A stretch of DNA of 64,000 nucleotides from Fibrobacter sp. GTDB lineage: Bacteria; Fibrobacterota; Fibrobacteria; Fibrobacterales; Fibrobacteraceae. Each line of letters opens with the position of its first letter. Positions within the stretch are counted from its first letter, which is position 1. This document shows, piece after piece, positions 19,301 through 27,043 of this stretch. The notes beneath the pieces were generated by a model. The model was not told the origin of the DNA and did not search any database. It saw only the letters and a program-made list of their open reading frames with translations. The stretch is taken from assembly GCA_017526585.1 (NCBI GenBank), contig JAFXRC010000037.1, forward strand, positions 62,001 through 126,000. Direction: 5' to 3'. Made by a program: the position numbers and the translations under genes.

Positions 19301-20447
19301 TTCCATCCGAGCAAAGCTCACCATAGGAACTCCCACGGCAGCCTTCTTCGACAGGCCCAACCCCGACATCCGTTACTTTGTCAAGACTCCCGAAAGGGCT
19401 ATCGACAAGTTCCGCGATGTCATCTTCATCTGCCTCGAAACCGAAGGCGTTGGCGGAACGGCGGCAGACCACAAAATTACCGTATGCTCGACGCTAGCAA
19501 AAAGCGAGCTCCGCGTATTCGCCACGGAATCGGACCAGTCCAAATTTGCATCGCTCAAGCAGACGCTCTTCCGCGACTGGCTCGGATTCCTACAGTCGAA
19601 GAACTTCGACCCGCTGCAAGACATTGAACCTTCGTATTCACCGATTCGCAGCGATGTAGTGCAGGCACTGAAATCCGAAGATGTTCAAGTACAGGAACAC
19701 TTCTCGAAAGGCGGCATTCCCACGGGTCCCGTCATTATCGACGCCAACAACCCGGTACATTACCTCGCCCTTATCGAAGACGATTGCACCACCGAGCGTT
19801 TCCGCGACTCCGTCGAAGACCGCGACTATATTAGACCGCTCATTCTAAAGCAGCTCGGCTGGAAGGTCATGAACATCTGGCTTCCGTTCTGGTTCATGGC
19901 AAACAAGGATGAATTGGGCCACCTGGTCGCAACCATCGCCATAGAACAGAGCGTGGCTCCGCCGCCAGCCGAAGCGAATGCAGAAGACGAAGATTCCGAA
20001 ATTTTCGACCAGGCTGCAGCACCCGTTACGGAACCTTATCTGGTACAGCACCCCAAAATCGAAGGAACTGCACACGACAAGCCCATTGCGGAACTCCCCG
20101 TGGCAGCGCTGATTACGCAGCTCAAGTTCTATGTGGACGCAGAAACACCCATCCACGAGGAACTGCTCAAGCAGCGAGTTCTTGAACTGCACCATGTGGA
20201 CAGAGCTGGTCCCATGCTGCAAAAGGCTTTGACCGATGCCATCAATCAGGGCCTTCAGAAAAAACGATTCGTGAAGACGGGTCCTTTCTTCTACTCGCTC
20301 AAGGCGAAGGAACTTACGCCGCGCAACCGCAGCAACCGTCCCGACTTCGAACGCAAGCTCGCATTTGTAGCCCCCGAGGAGCGAGCCCTCATGCCGCAGA
20401 GCATGGACGAGCACGCCCTCAAGCTCGCGATGGGACTGTTGGAATAA
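16344..20447 (+). CDS. DUF4011/SF1-helicase-like/DUF3320 protein with degraded ATPase motifs
   Basis: A 1367-residue protein with the order of large COG1112-type helicases. A DUF4011-like N-terminus includes 'DLYLLLGFLKW' and 'APSLLVPLDF' (about 92-115). A split SF1 helicase core follows, then a Vsr/MTES_1575-like segment ('DRDYIRPLILKQLGWKV', about 1150-1180) and a C-terminal DUF3320-like domain (about 1247-1315). The catalytic motifs are all altered. Walker A reads S278-L-P-G-T-A-K-M285 instead of GPPGTGKS. Walker B reads L-D838-A-D-A instead of (D/F)DEA. Motif III reads GDPHNP (861-866) rather than GDPxQLP. Motif VI reads T1050-L-A instead of TRA. The frame is intact, so it seems maintained as a non-hydrolysing protein. 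Relatives occur in defence and DNA-repair contexts, but the neighbours here are housekeeping genes. Confidence 0.75.
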   Translation: MSSPSAIVAKIRQEAALFDSKDSLLSFSTKNDLQSPLMTEAGDLFYEKWQQANGPLPLESFFQVSANFTAQQKISALDSVTAVLRNKIADFGETDLYLLLGFLKWDGNALAPSLLVPLDFDANKKTVSLSKRLPIENVLLKERLKDTITLPTVEDASTNGKFNLLLYFSLFEKAIATERNWRFTRHGVCLGFFNTNLILLKKKYSQDFPDKAVAANPILDSLLREEGFQTQESLFEEKDFDKVFSPADHHFLYTTDSHTNKVTVDAENEAVCAYAIQSLPGTAKMKVVANIVADEIAQGKNVLVTYRRDVTKRAFTEAWKPSFRSFPNADRGVLQDKVRSMRKELLEYYDAVNKPIPPTNVLLADLLKEFKDIRNPKKKFPDAIFQGIPQLSFENFSALKADLKQLFNLYFDEKGIDARKAFQGVKVPSLSPEGKLKLSEELKTAAERAKELGSIIKVLESTGLFTTGIFLSGLSDILELLRDNFDENTPLFEDWQLRSHNWNAYKDTLTALPEAGDKWVRYRRQTSDIYTDNAVDENIQSARDDFAESQKTTLKGLSDRYRSSRRRLLKVLRNPKIVDSDARLLDLIDTLLDLQANKKAYKESSVLGYHLLGRDWHYEASNWIELKNKIQFVYDFREKHQKDPKLDLLLQLLEQWHNFKELAPELDNLCKSVSALQSIIKQINKDMDLDTPLESLSIEKWLDKIMLWSENWDRLDIHLQLTTLFQKMEGYCSASLVEFLKNPENADQDLYNAIIHYWTGAQIQVVSKACPTIFSQTPKQKSQKSKEYRSLLDQFMSANFRELHASVEDNPERLTSVSLPDALRIPSQQSFDVTIILDADAISTAETLPILLSAKKAILVGDPHNPVHEREPSDAYQEDSVTRSAYFQESILTAALRQGVPTRELWFSTLYSEPSIVSFANENIYNHGIKQLPPPNNSKFNGISFKVVPDKIEAIAQAAIRHAERHPEKTLGIIAFHQSTCQEIEDSIRAKLTIGTPTAAFFDRPNPDIRYFVKTPERAIDKFRDVIFICLETEGVGGTAADHKITVCSTLAKSELRVFATESDQSKFASLKQTLFRDWLGFLQSKNFDPLQDIEPSYSPIRSDVVQALKSEDVQVQEHFSKGGIPTGPVIIDANNPVHYLALIEDDCTTERFRDSVEDRDYIRPLILKQLGWKVMNIWLPFWFMANKDELGHLVATIAIEQSVAPPPAEANAEDEDSEIFDQAAAPVTEPYLVQHPKIEGTAHDKPIAELPVAALITQLKFYVDAETPIHEELLKQRVLELHHVDRAGPMLQKALTDAINQGLQKKRFVKTGPFFYSLKAKELTPRNRSNRPDFERKLAFVAPEERALMPQSMDEHALKLAMGLLE

Positions 20448-20460
20448 TTAGAAATGAAAA

Positions 20461-20490
20461 ATGTGCAAGGAAGGATGATTCATTGCACAT
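20461..20490. repeat. Inverted repeat after the helicase-like gene
   Basis: ATGTGCAA at 20461-20468 is perfectly complementary to TTGCACAT at 20483-20490, with a 14-base loop. It lies 13 bases after the helicase-like stop in a convergent gap. No T-tract follows, so it may be a 3' stabilising hairpin rather than a classical terminator. Confidence 0.45.
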
Positions 20491-20498
20491 CTCATAAG

Positions 20499-20542
20499 TG
20501 TCATCCTGAGCGCAGAACCGTCAGGTTCGCTGTCGAAGGATC
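20499..20542. repeat. Dispersed intergenic repeat (GTCATCCTGAGC...GTCGAAGGATC)
   Basis: A 44-base element between two convergent genes. Its outer parts form partial complements (ATCCTGAGCG and CGCTGTCGAAGGAT). The core is shared with 5651-5672 and 8912-8931. Elements of this wording are common dispersed repeats in many bacterial genomes. Confidence 0.5.
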
Positions 20543-20546
20543 TACC

Positions 20547-20951
20547 CTACTTCACCTTCACGACAAAGGCCGCGATGTTATAGGCAGAGAGCTCTCGCGC
20601 CTTGTCTTCGGCAGTCTTCTTGTTTGCCCATCCACCGCCACGCAACTTGTAGAAGGGAGCATCGAACACAACCTGCACGGCATAGCCGGTGCTTGCCGAA
20701 AGCTGGGCACGGCGACGCTGGGCGGCATCGAAATCAGCGACCGATTCAAACTGCAGCATGTAGTAGCCGTCAGACTTGGATTCCTTAGCGGAAGCCTTGC
20801 CGGGAACAGTCGATTCGCTTGCGGAGCTGTCGCGCAGAGATGCGCTTAGGACAGGCTTGTATTCCTTGCCTCGAAAGAGAGAATCCAAATCCGTCGGTTC
20901 TGCGGCAAACGCCAAGGCACAAAGGCACAATACAGATAAAACTTTTCGCAT
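20547..20951 (-). CDS. Small secreted SPOR-domain protein
   Basis: With the ATG at 20951 the protein has 134 residues and a clear signal peptide ('MRKVLSVLCLCALAFAAEP'). The second half fits a SPOR domain: 'YYMLQFESVADFDAAQRRRA' followed by 'GYAVQVVFDAPFYKLRGGGW', 'NKKTAEDKARELS' and a final beta-strand 'AAFVVKVK'. SPOR domains bind denuded peptidoglycan glycan strands, often at division sites. There is no membrane anchor beyond the signal peptide, so it is probably periplasmic. It is transcribed towards the helicase-like gene. Confidence 0.8.
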   Translation of the reverse strand: MRKVLSVLCLCALAFAAEPTDLDSLFRGKEYKPVLSASLRDSSASESTVPGKASAKESKSDGYYMLQFESVADFDAAQRRRAQLSASTGYAVQVVFDAPFYKLRGGGWANKKTAEDKARELSAYNIAAFVVKVK

Positions 20952-20962
20952 GGTGCAAATAT

Positions 20963-20992
20963 AAAAAAAGGGAGCGGAGTTCATCCGTTCCC
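20963..20992 (-). terminator. Terminator of the fibro-slime gene
   Basis: On the minus strand GGGAACGGA and TCCGCTCCC form a nine-pair stem (one G-T-type mismatch) around a 5-base loop, followed by a run of seven Ts. It lies 24 bases after the fibro-slime stop. Confidence 0.85.
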
Positions 20993-21015
20993 TTCTTTCA
21001 AAGAGTATCTCTTGG

Positions 21016-24000
21016 CTACTTCGACTCGGAAGCGGCGTCGGCCTTCCAGCCCGTGTATTCCTTCGGCGATCTCTTGACGCCGTACACGGAAGTGGATTCC
21101 TGCTTAGCATCCTTGCCGGCATCGCCCAGGCGCACATAGCTCTTGAGCTTCATGATGTAAGCACCGGTACCCACCACACGGCCCTTGTCGGAACGCATGT
21201 TCCAGCCGATGTAGAAGTTACGGTCGCCACCGGCTTCGATACAGGTCGAACCACCAAAGTATTCTTCATTGTAAAGTTCCTTGTTCTTGGCATCATTACA
21301 ATAGATTCTCTGGCTCTTACCTGCCACATAGCTACCCAGGTTGGTAAAGTACTGAACTTCGTAGTAGAAGAACATATCGTTGATATCGACATTAGCCTTG
21401 TCTTCGGCAGAAAGACCATTGTACAGGGCGTACATGTCTGCCTTAACCAGCTGACCGGGCCTGCCGCCTTCCTTGGCAAGGATTTCAGCCTTGGTCATAG
21501 TAGTGCGGTAAGAATTGACCGTAATGGCCGGCATATCACCAGCGCCAACGTTACCGGTATTGGCAAACTTGTTTTCAACCACATCGATTTCAGCATCGCC
21601 AATCACCGGAATCCACGGAGACGGGAGTCTCTTGGTTTCAGCGTAGCTGGTCGGGGAATTCCAGAAGTATGTAGCATCGGCAGTAGAACGCAGGGTGTCG
21701 CTGCCAAGCTGACTGGTATGCGTCGTATCGGCATCGGACCAGAATACGTTGGAGAGGTCACCACCCAGGCGCACATAGTCGCCCACATGCGGAGAGACAT
21801 TGCCACGCTTGTACATGAACTTGACACGACCTTCAAGACGTTCGTCCGCTTCGTTCATTTCAGTACCCAGAGACGGGTTACTTTCGGCGTTCACGGAACG
21901 AGCCGCATTACCGAGAGCAGACACGAAGCGTTCGTTGTCAGGCAGTTCCGATGCAGAATTCAGATAGAAGTCCAAGGAGTTCTTCTGGTTGGTCGTCGTC
22001 ACCAGCTTGACCGGTTCAGAGAAGTAAATCACCAAGGAGTCGTAATCGAGAAGTTCGTCGCCATCTCTCAAGGAACGGACCTCGGCACGGAGCGGTATCG
22101 GAGCGATGCGGTCGGTCAAGGCACCAGTAAAGCCCTGCTTGACCTGGCGACCCTTGTCTTCGAACACTGCGTAAGAATGGACCTTACCCACACCCTGGGT
22201 CTTGACCTTTTCAGAAAGCGTCACACCACCGATCATGGCAACATTCGTGCAGTAGCCACCCTTACCGTTGTACTCAACCAGATTGGAGCAGTCTACATTG
22301 ATGTTTTCGGTACCGACAAGGGCATTACAGTAAATGACAGTGTCCTTCGGGATATTCGAGAAGCCTTCATCATTCGGATTATGCTTCAATGTTTCAATAT
22401 CCTCGACAGTAGCGGTATCATCCCACAGGATACAAATCTTCATCGGGATAGAGTCCTTGTGGATCTTACGATCGTAGTAAATCGCCACAGAGTCGCCGAT
22501 ACCGTCCAGGTATTCCTGACTTTCGCTAAAGTAGGGTTCCGGAATCTTGTAACCATCCGTGGGCAAGGCTCCACGGACATCGAACACGTCTGCCAAGACC
22601 GGATACGGAACTGGAGGATCGCGGAAGTACATCGGGCTATAAACAGCCTTCACATAGTCGTTGTATTCGGCAACGATATAGGCCGGATTGCACTTGGTCG
22701 CATCTTCGTCCCAACGGTACTTCGTCATAGAACGCACCTGGATAGAAGCATAGCCGTCATGGAACGCCACTTCTTCGGGGATAAAGTCAATCTTCGGAGA
22801 GGTTTCCGAGCCCTTATGGATCAAAAGGCCTTCGCAGTCTTCCTTACAGGGGTAGTACTTGACATTGCCCGCAGCATCGGTCATCGGCTTAAGAATGGCG
22901 AGGTGCAGGTCATAGAGAGTACCCACCCAGTATTCTTCGTAGGTACCATCGGGTTCAGGCTGCTGACCGGTCACCTGCGTTGCAGTGGAGTCCGGAGCAG
23001 ACACGAACGAAATCACCGGCAGGTAGAAGCTGACATGCATTGCATTGGGTCTACCAGCAACACCAATCGTAAATTCCGTAAGCGGCTGGGTCAGGTCATC
23101 CATTTCAACGGTTGCCCAAAGGGTATCGACACCGGATTCGCCGATAACGCGCTGGTCGCCTGCATAGACTCGGACATATTCGCCAGCGGCGTTAATGTAG
23201 TAGACCTTCATCAGCGGGTCGAAGGCGAGAGAGTAAGGCAGCCCTGCAGCCAACGAAGGCTGAACCAAGAGTCCGTCATCGAAGTTACCCACATTCGAGA
23301 CATAGACCGGAACGAGCTTGCCACCCATTTCGCTAGTCACCAAGTGGTATTCGCCAAGCTTCTGGTCGTTCTTGGAATCTTCTTCGTCAATGTACATGGA
23401 CACTGCATCACCATAGATGACATCAAGTTCACCAGCCGGGGTGAACGACTGCACCTTTCTGGACTTACCATCAATGCTCACGAACAGGGTGAAGCGACCT
23501 GCACCAAGTCCGCAAACGGTCTGCTGGTTAACGACCGGAGCCGATGCATCAGTAAGGTCAATACCGCAGTTATAAATTCCCGGAACAACAGCGGAATCAA
23601 CCAGGCCGAGAGATGTACTACTCATCTGCTTCAGCGGGTCAGTAGCCTTCTTTCCGTTCACCAGGAAGAACTTAGGAGCAAGTCCCATACATTCCGGTCT
23701 TGCCGGATTGGTGAAGTCGGAACCGCAGCAAGTAATTTCTTCATCACTACCCGTAGTGGCGGCGGCACAGGAACCGTCACCGGACTTGGTGTAGCAGAGT
23801 TCATACACCTTTTCCGCCGGGTTTGCAGGGTTCTTCTTGCCGTGCACGCTGATATCCGTCTTCTGCTGGATGTACATGTTCGTCTTGATACGCACGTTAC
23901 TCATCGTAGTACGGCGGTCACAGAAGAAGATGTCGATATCGTACTGCTTGCCAACCACCAGTTTGCCACTCAGGCCCTCGAAATTGTCGAGGTCGACATA

Positions 24001-25791
24001 GCCCGGTGCAGCCAAGTGGGTACCACCAAGGTCCACAGCAATTTTGTTGTCAATGAACACCCAAATGTCATCGTCGCCGCGGAAGTTGAACTTGAGGCCC
24101 GGCTTCTGGGTAAACTTAGCATGGGATTCAAAGCAATAATGCTGGTTACGCAAGGCATTCCAACGAGGTACACCACCCGTATCGGTGGGAGTTTCTGTTC
24201 CAGACACATAGAAAGTCCAGTTCTTGGGAGCCTTATCTTGGCAGCTCCAACCAAAGCCGCAGGTGAATCCAGCGACGTTGGTCTTAAAGAAAGCGTCGGT
24301 ACCGTCACCGTCAGCAAAGAGCCCCGTACAATCGTGGCCCTTAGTCCAACCAGGTCCGTTACAAATCAAATCAATTATCGGAGCACCTTCAGTCGGATCA
24401 ACTTCGCGAAGTTCCGGACCATAGAAGATTGCACCTTCTGCAGCGCGCGGGGTACGAGCAGCCCTCACCGGCTGCTGAGACGGGTCAGCGGCCAGGATGA
24501 TGGCATCACCAGTTTCATCCTGAGGGAATTGTACCGGATAAAAACCACCCGGAACCGCCAATCCTGCACTAGTGTAGAAGTCAGAATCGAATTCCCACTT
24601 TCCGTCATCGCTGCGGTGGAACGGCATGTTATAGCAGCTCTTTTCGTTCACACCCTGCGTGTAATTGAAAAGCATGTTGAAGTACTTTTCATCCATAAAG
24701 CACTTCGTACCATTACCCGACTTGTTCAAAGTAGGCTTTTTCATTTTCTGCGGAACATTCGGATCAAGCGTCGGATTGACAATGTTTGGCGTTACACCCA
24801 CACAGTCATAAATGGCACTAAGAGCAGTAGCCGCATTGGCTCCAGCCGCAGCATTAGACTGGTTCACTTTCTGGCAACCATCATTGGATTTACCAGCACC
24901 ATCCGCATAGCAAGAGAAAGACGGGTGCAAGTCAGCATCGGTATCGTAAATGATAGCGGCCATGGTATATTCGCACGTACCTTCGATGCCATCCACTTCT
25001 GCAGCGGTATAGTAGAAACCATCGTCGTTGGTCTTCTGGTCTTCGTCCGGCACAAAGAACAGGGTGTCTTGACCGGCAGCCGCCATGTAGTCAAAAGTCA
25101 TGTTCAGGGGAATCGGAGTCGCGGTATCTTCGGCATTTCCGAACAAGCCGATCATGTCCGTTCGTTCGTCATCGTCATCGCGGAAGAGCACCACATTGTC
25201 GGTGATCGTTTCATTAAAGAACACATAGGAATACCAACCGCACATATCGGCAACGGCAGTCATGGGCTTACCGGTCTGGCCGCCATCCAAGCTTAGCATG
25301 GGAACCGACGACATCCAGTCTTCCATGTCGGGCGGAATCATCACAAAGAAATACTTGGCATTAGGAGGATCCTTCGTAAAGACGGTCTTACCCGGAGTCG
25401 TGGGATCTTCATAAATATAAAGAGTACCAGAAGCAAGGTCTGCACAAGTGAAAGCGTTTTCGGAGGTGCTCTCATTATTCGCAATATCATAGTTTTGGCG
25501 GTCAATCCACTGTGCCGGATAATGAGTTCCCGCACTGTTGACGCGGAAAGTCGTTCCCTGACCAACGGTGGCAGCCTTGGCTTCGTACCAGCCGGATGTG
25601 CCTACGGACAAAACAGGGAACATACCACCTGCTTCTAGAGTCACCTTCGTCCAGGTCTTCGGAACCTGAATATATATGGTACCTTCACATCCAAGTGCGA
25701 AAGCGTTCTGCACTCCAGCAAAGAACAGACAGGCACCCAAAGCCCACTTCCACAGGGAGATCTTAGAGTTTTTCATCATTTTTGTTTCCAT
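21016..25791 (-). CDS. Fibro-slime domain surface protein
   Basis: This secreted protein has about 1591 residues with the ATG at 25791; an alternative ATG at 25779 also has a GGAAA ribosome site. The signal peptide is 'WALGACLFFAGVQNAFA'. A PA14-like fibro-slime domain spans about 440-640, with 'RNQHYCFESHAKFTQKPG', 'FNFRGDDDIWVFIDNKIAVD' and 'LVVGKQYDIDIFFCDRRTT'. Similar domains are expanded in Fibrobacter succinogenes, where fibro-slime proteins have been linked to cellulose adhesion. Long beta-rich, cysteine-containing segments follow. The C-terminus carries a FlgD-like strand pattern ('WNMRSDKGRVVGTGAYIMK') typical of secreted Fibrobacter/Bacteroidota proteins. Monocistronic, with its own terminator. 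Confidence 0.88.
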   Translation of the reverse strand: METKMMKNSKISLWKWALGACLFFAGVQNAFALGCEGTIYIQVPKTWTKVTLEAGGMFPVLSVGTSGWYEAKAATVGQGTTFRVNSAGTHYPAQWIDRQNYDIANNESTSENAFTCADLASGTLYIYEDPTTPGKTVFTKDPPNAKYFFVMIPPDMEDWMSSVPMLSLDGGQTGKPMTAVADMCGWYSYVFFNETITDNVVLFRDDDDERTDMIGLFGNAEDTATPIPLNMTFDYMAAAGQDTLFFVPDEDQKTNDDGFYYTAAEVDGIEGTCEYTMAAIIYDTDADLHPSFSCYADGAGKSNDGCQKVNQSNAAAGANAATALSAIYDCVGVTPNIVNPTLDPNVPQKMKKPTLNKSGNGTKCFMDEKYFNMLFNYTQGVNEKSCYNMPFHRSDDGKWEFDSDFYTSAGLAVPGGFYPVQFPQDETGDAIILAADPSQQPVRAARTPRAAEGAIFYGPELREVDPTEGAPIIDLICNGPGWTKGHDCTGLFADGDGTDAFFKTNVAGFTCGFGWSCQDKAPKNWTFYVSGTETPTDTGGVPRWNALRNQHYCFESHAKFTQKPGLKFNFRGDDDIWVFIDNKIAVDLGGTHLAAPGYVDLDNFEGLSGKLVVGKQYDIDIFFCDRRTTMSNVRIKTNMYIQQKTDISVHGKKNPANPAEKVYELCYTKSGDGSCAAATTGSDEEITCCGSDFTNPARPECMGLAPKFFLVNGKKATDPLKQMSSTSLGLVDSAVVPGIYNCGIDLTDASAPVVNQQTVCGLGAGRFTLFVSIDGKSRKVQSFTPAGELDVIYGDAVSMYIDEEDSKNDQKLGEYHLVTSEMGGKLVPVYVSNVGNFDDGLLVQPSLAAGLPYSLAFDPLMKVYYINAAGEYVRVYAGDQRVIGESGVDTLWATVEMDDLTQPLTEFTIGVAGRPNAMHVSFYLPVISFVSAPDSTATQVTGQQPEPDGTYEEYWVGTLYDLHLAILKPMTDAAGNVKYYPCKEDCEGLLIHKGSETSPKIDFIPEEVAFHDGYASIQVRSMTKYRWDEDATKCNPAYIVAEYNDYVKAVYSPMYFRDPPVPYPVLADVFDVRGALPTDGYKIPEPYFSESQEYLDGIGDSVAIYYDRKIHKDSIPMKICILWDDTATVEDIETLKHNPNDEGFSNIPKDTVIYCNALVGTENINVDCSNLVEYNGKGGYCTNVAMIGGVTLSEKVKTQGVGKVHSYAVFEDKGRQVKQGFTGALTDRIAPIPLRAEVRSLRDGDELLDYDSLVIYFSEPVKLVTTTNQKNSLDFYLNSASELPDNERFVSALGNAARSVNAESNPSLGTEMNEADERLEGRVKFMYKRGNVSPHVGDYVRLGGDLSNVFWSDADTTHTSQLGSDTLRSTADATYFWNSPTSYAETKRLPSPWIPVIGDAEIDVVENKFANTGNVGAGDMPAITVNSYRTTMTKAEILAKEGGRPGQLVKADMYALYNGLSAEDKANVDINDMFFYYEVQYFTNLGSYVAGKSQRIYCNDAKNKELYNEEYFGGSTCIEAGGDRNFYIGWNMRSDKGRVVGTGAYIMKLKSYVRLGDAGKDAKQESTSVYGVKRSPKEYTGWKADAASESK

Positions 25792-26131
25792 CGATGATTT
25801 TCCTACCAAACAGCATAACAAAAAGACCGGCCTTTTTGAAATGCCACATACCGCCCTCAAATTTATTCTTTTTAAACGAAAAATGCCAACTCTTTTTGTA
25901 ATTTTTGATAAAAATACCGTTCATTTTTGTAAACAAACAGTGAATAGACGAACCAAAGTGCGAAAAATCACAGTACAGCGGCGTTTTTTGTAAATAAAAG
26001 GTTTCAAACAACGCTTTTGCGGGTTCATCACCCCCAAAATAGGTCATCCCTCACAAGTGCCGGACACTCCATCGCAAGAATTTTAGTTTTCCCCACTATT
26101 TACTACATTATAAGTAACACGGAGTTGCACC
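25792..26131. other. Divergent intergenic region, fibro-slime / GGDEF
   Basis: About 340 AT-rich bases between two divergent starts. The one distinct element is a near-perfect palindrome at 25820-25837. Otherwise I see only short AT-rich promoter-like stretches near 26095-26115 and no convincing gene. Confidence 0.6.
25820..25837. promoter_or_regulatory. Palindrome in the fibro-slime leader
   Basis: AAAAAG-ACCGGC-CTTTTT is symmetric except for one A/C pair. It lies 29 bases upstream of the fibro-slime start and could be an operator or a leader hairpin. Function is inferred from position only. Confidence 0.4.
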
Positions 26132-27010
26132 ATGCAGGATATGGATAGAACAATTGCTAGCGGAAACACCATCAAGCTTCCCGTCGCACCGATGCGACCG
26201 CATCTAATCGTCCTTTATCCGCAGAACCAGTTCAAGCAGGTTCCTCTCGAAAAGGGTACCGTCATTCTCGGTCGCGGTCAGGACGCAGACATCCGCCTTG
26301 ACGACGAACTGGTAAGCCGCAGGCACTGCGCCGTCACCTTCGATGGGCTAGACGTGACCGTCAAGGACCTGGGCAGCACCAACGGCACCTTCGTAGACGG
26401 TTCCCCCATCGCCGAAAGCAAGCTCGAAGACCACAACCGCCTGCAAATCGGCAAGATGGTGCTCAAGGTCGACTTCAAGGACGCGAGCGAAGAGGCTTTC
26501 GACCGCGAACTCTACGAAGCGGCCACCATGGACCCGCTCACCAAGATTAGCAACCGCCGCACTTTTATGGACAGGAGCCTGGGCGAGCTCGCACTTGCCC
26601 GCCGCAACAATTATTATGTACACGCTATCATGGTCGACGCAGACCATTTCAAGCACGTGAACGACACCTGGGGCCACCAATGCGGAGATATGGTGCTTAA
26701 GGAAATCGCCCGCATTCTAAAAGAAGAAAAGCGCGAATCCGACCTGCTCGCCCGCTACGGAGGCGAGGAATTCGTGCTGCTATTCAGCGGAATTGGCATC
26801 GAAGACGCCAAGAAAAGCGCCGAGCGCCTGCGCAGCGCGGTAGAACGGCACCGTTTCTCGTGGAAGGACACTGTCATTCCCGTGACCATTTCCCTTGGGC
26901 TTGCAAGCCGCCAGGGCGAAAAAATCGGCAAAATCGAGGAACTTATCGCCGAATGCGACAAGCTGCTCTATGTCGCCAAAGAGGGCGGCAGAAACCGAGT
27001 AGCCTTTTAA
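26132..27010 (+). CDS. FHA-GGDEF diguanylate cyclase
   Basis: A soluble 292-residue regulator that makes cyclic di-GMP from two GTP. The FHA domain (about 25-112) has 'VILGRGQDADIRLDD', 'SRRH' and 'DLGSTNGTFVDG', which bind phosphothreonine peptides. The GGDEF domain (about 130-290) has the active-site loop GGEEF at 210-214 and the inhibitory I-site R201-E-S-D204 five residues upstream, so product inhibition is likely. The FHA module suggests activation by a Ser/Thr kinase. An HD-GYP phosphodiesterase candidate lies at 51231-52379. Confidence 0.93.
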   Translation: MQDMDRTIASGNTIKLPVAPMRPHLIVLYPQNQFKQVPLEKGTVILGRGQDADIRLDDELVSRRHCAVTFDGLDVTVKDLGSTNGTFVDGSPIAESKLEDHNRLQIGKMVLKVDFKDASEEAFDRELYEAATMDPLTKISNRRTFMDRSLGELALARRNNYYVHAIMVDADHFKHVNDTWGHQCGDMVLKEIARILKEEKRESDLLARYGGEEFVLLFSGIGIEDAKKSAERLRSAVERHRFSWKDTVIPVTISLGLASRQGEKIGKIEELIAECDKLLYVAKEGGRNRVAF

Positions 27011-27043
27011 ATTGTAAAGAAAATTTCTAAATTTGGCGCCGAA

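Noticed and set aside
16344..20447. A complete anti-phage defence system (Mokosh or related) based on the large helicase-like protein
   Set aside because: No phospholipase-D-type nuclease, no second defence gene and no mobile element nearby, and its ATPase motifs are lost. The defence idea remains open only for the single gene.
21718..25296. A very long open frame on the plus strand opposite the fibro-slime gene
   Set aside because: It is antisense to a gene with signal peptide and recognised domain, has no recognisable domain, and its composition (His/Arg/Ile-rich) is that of a mirror frame.
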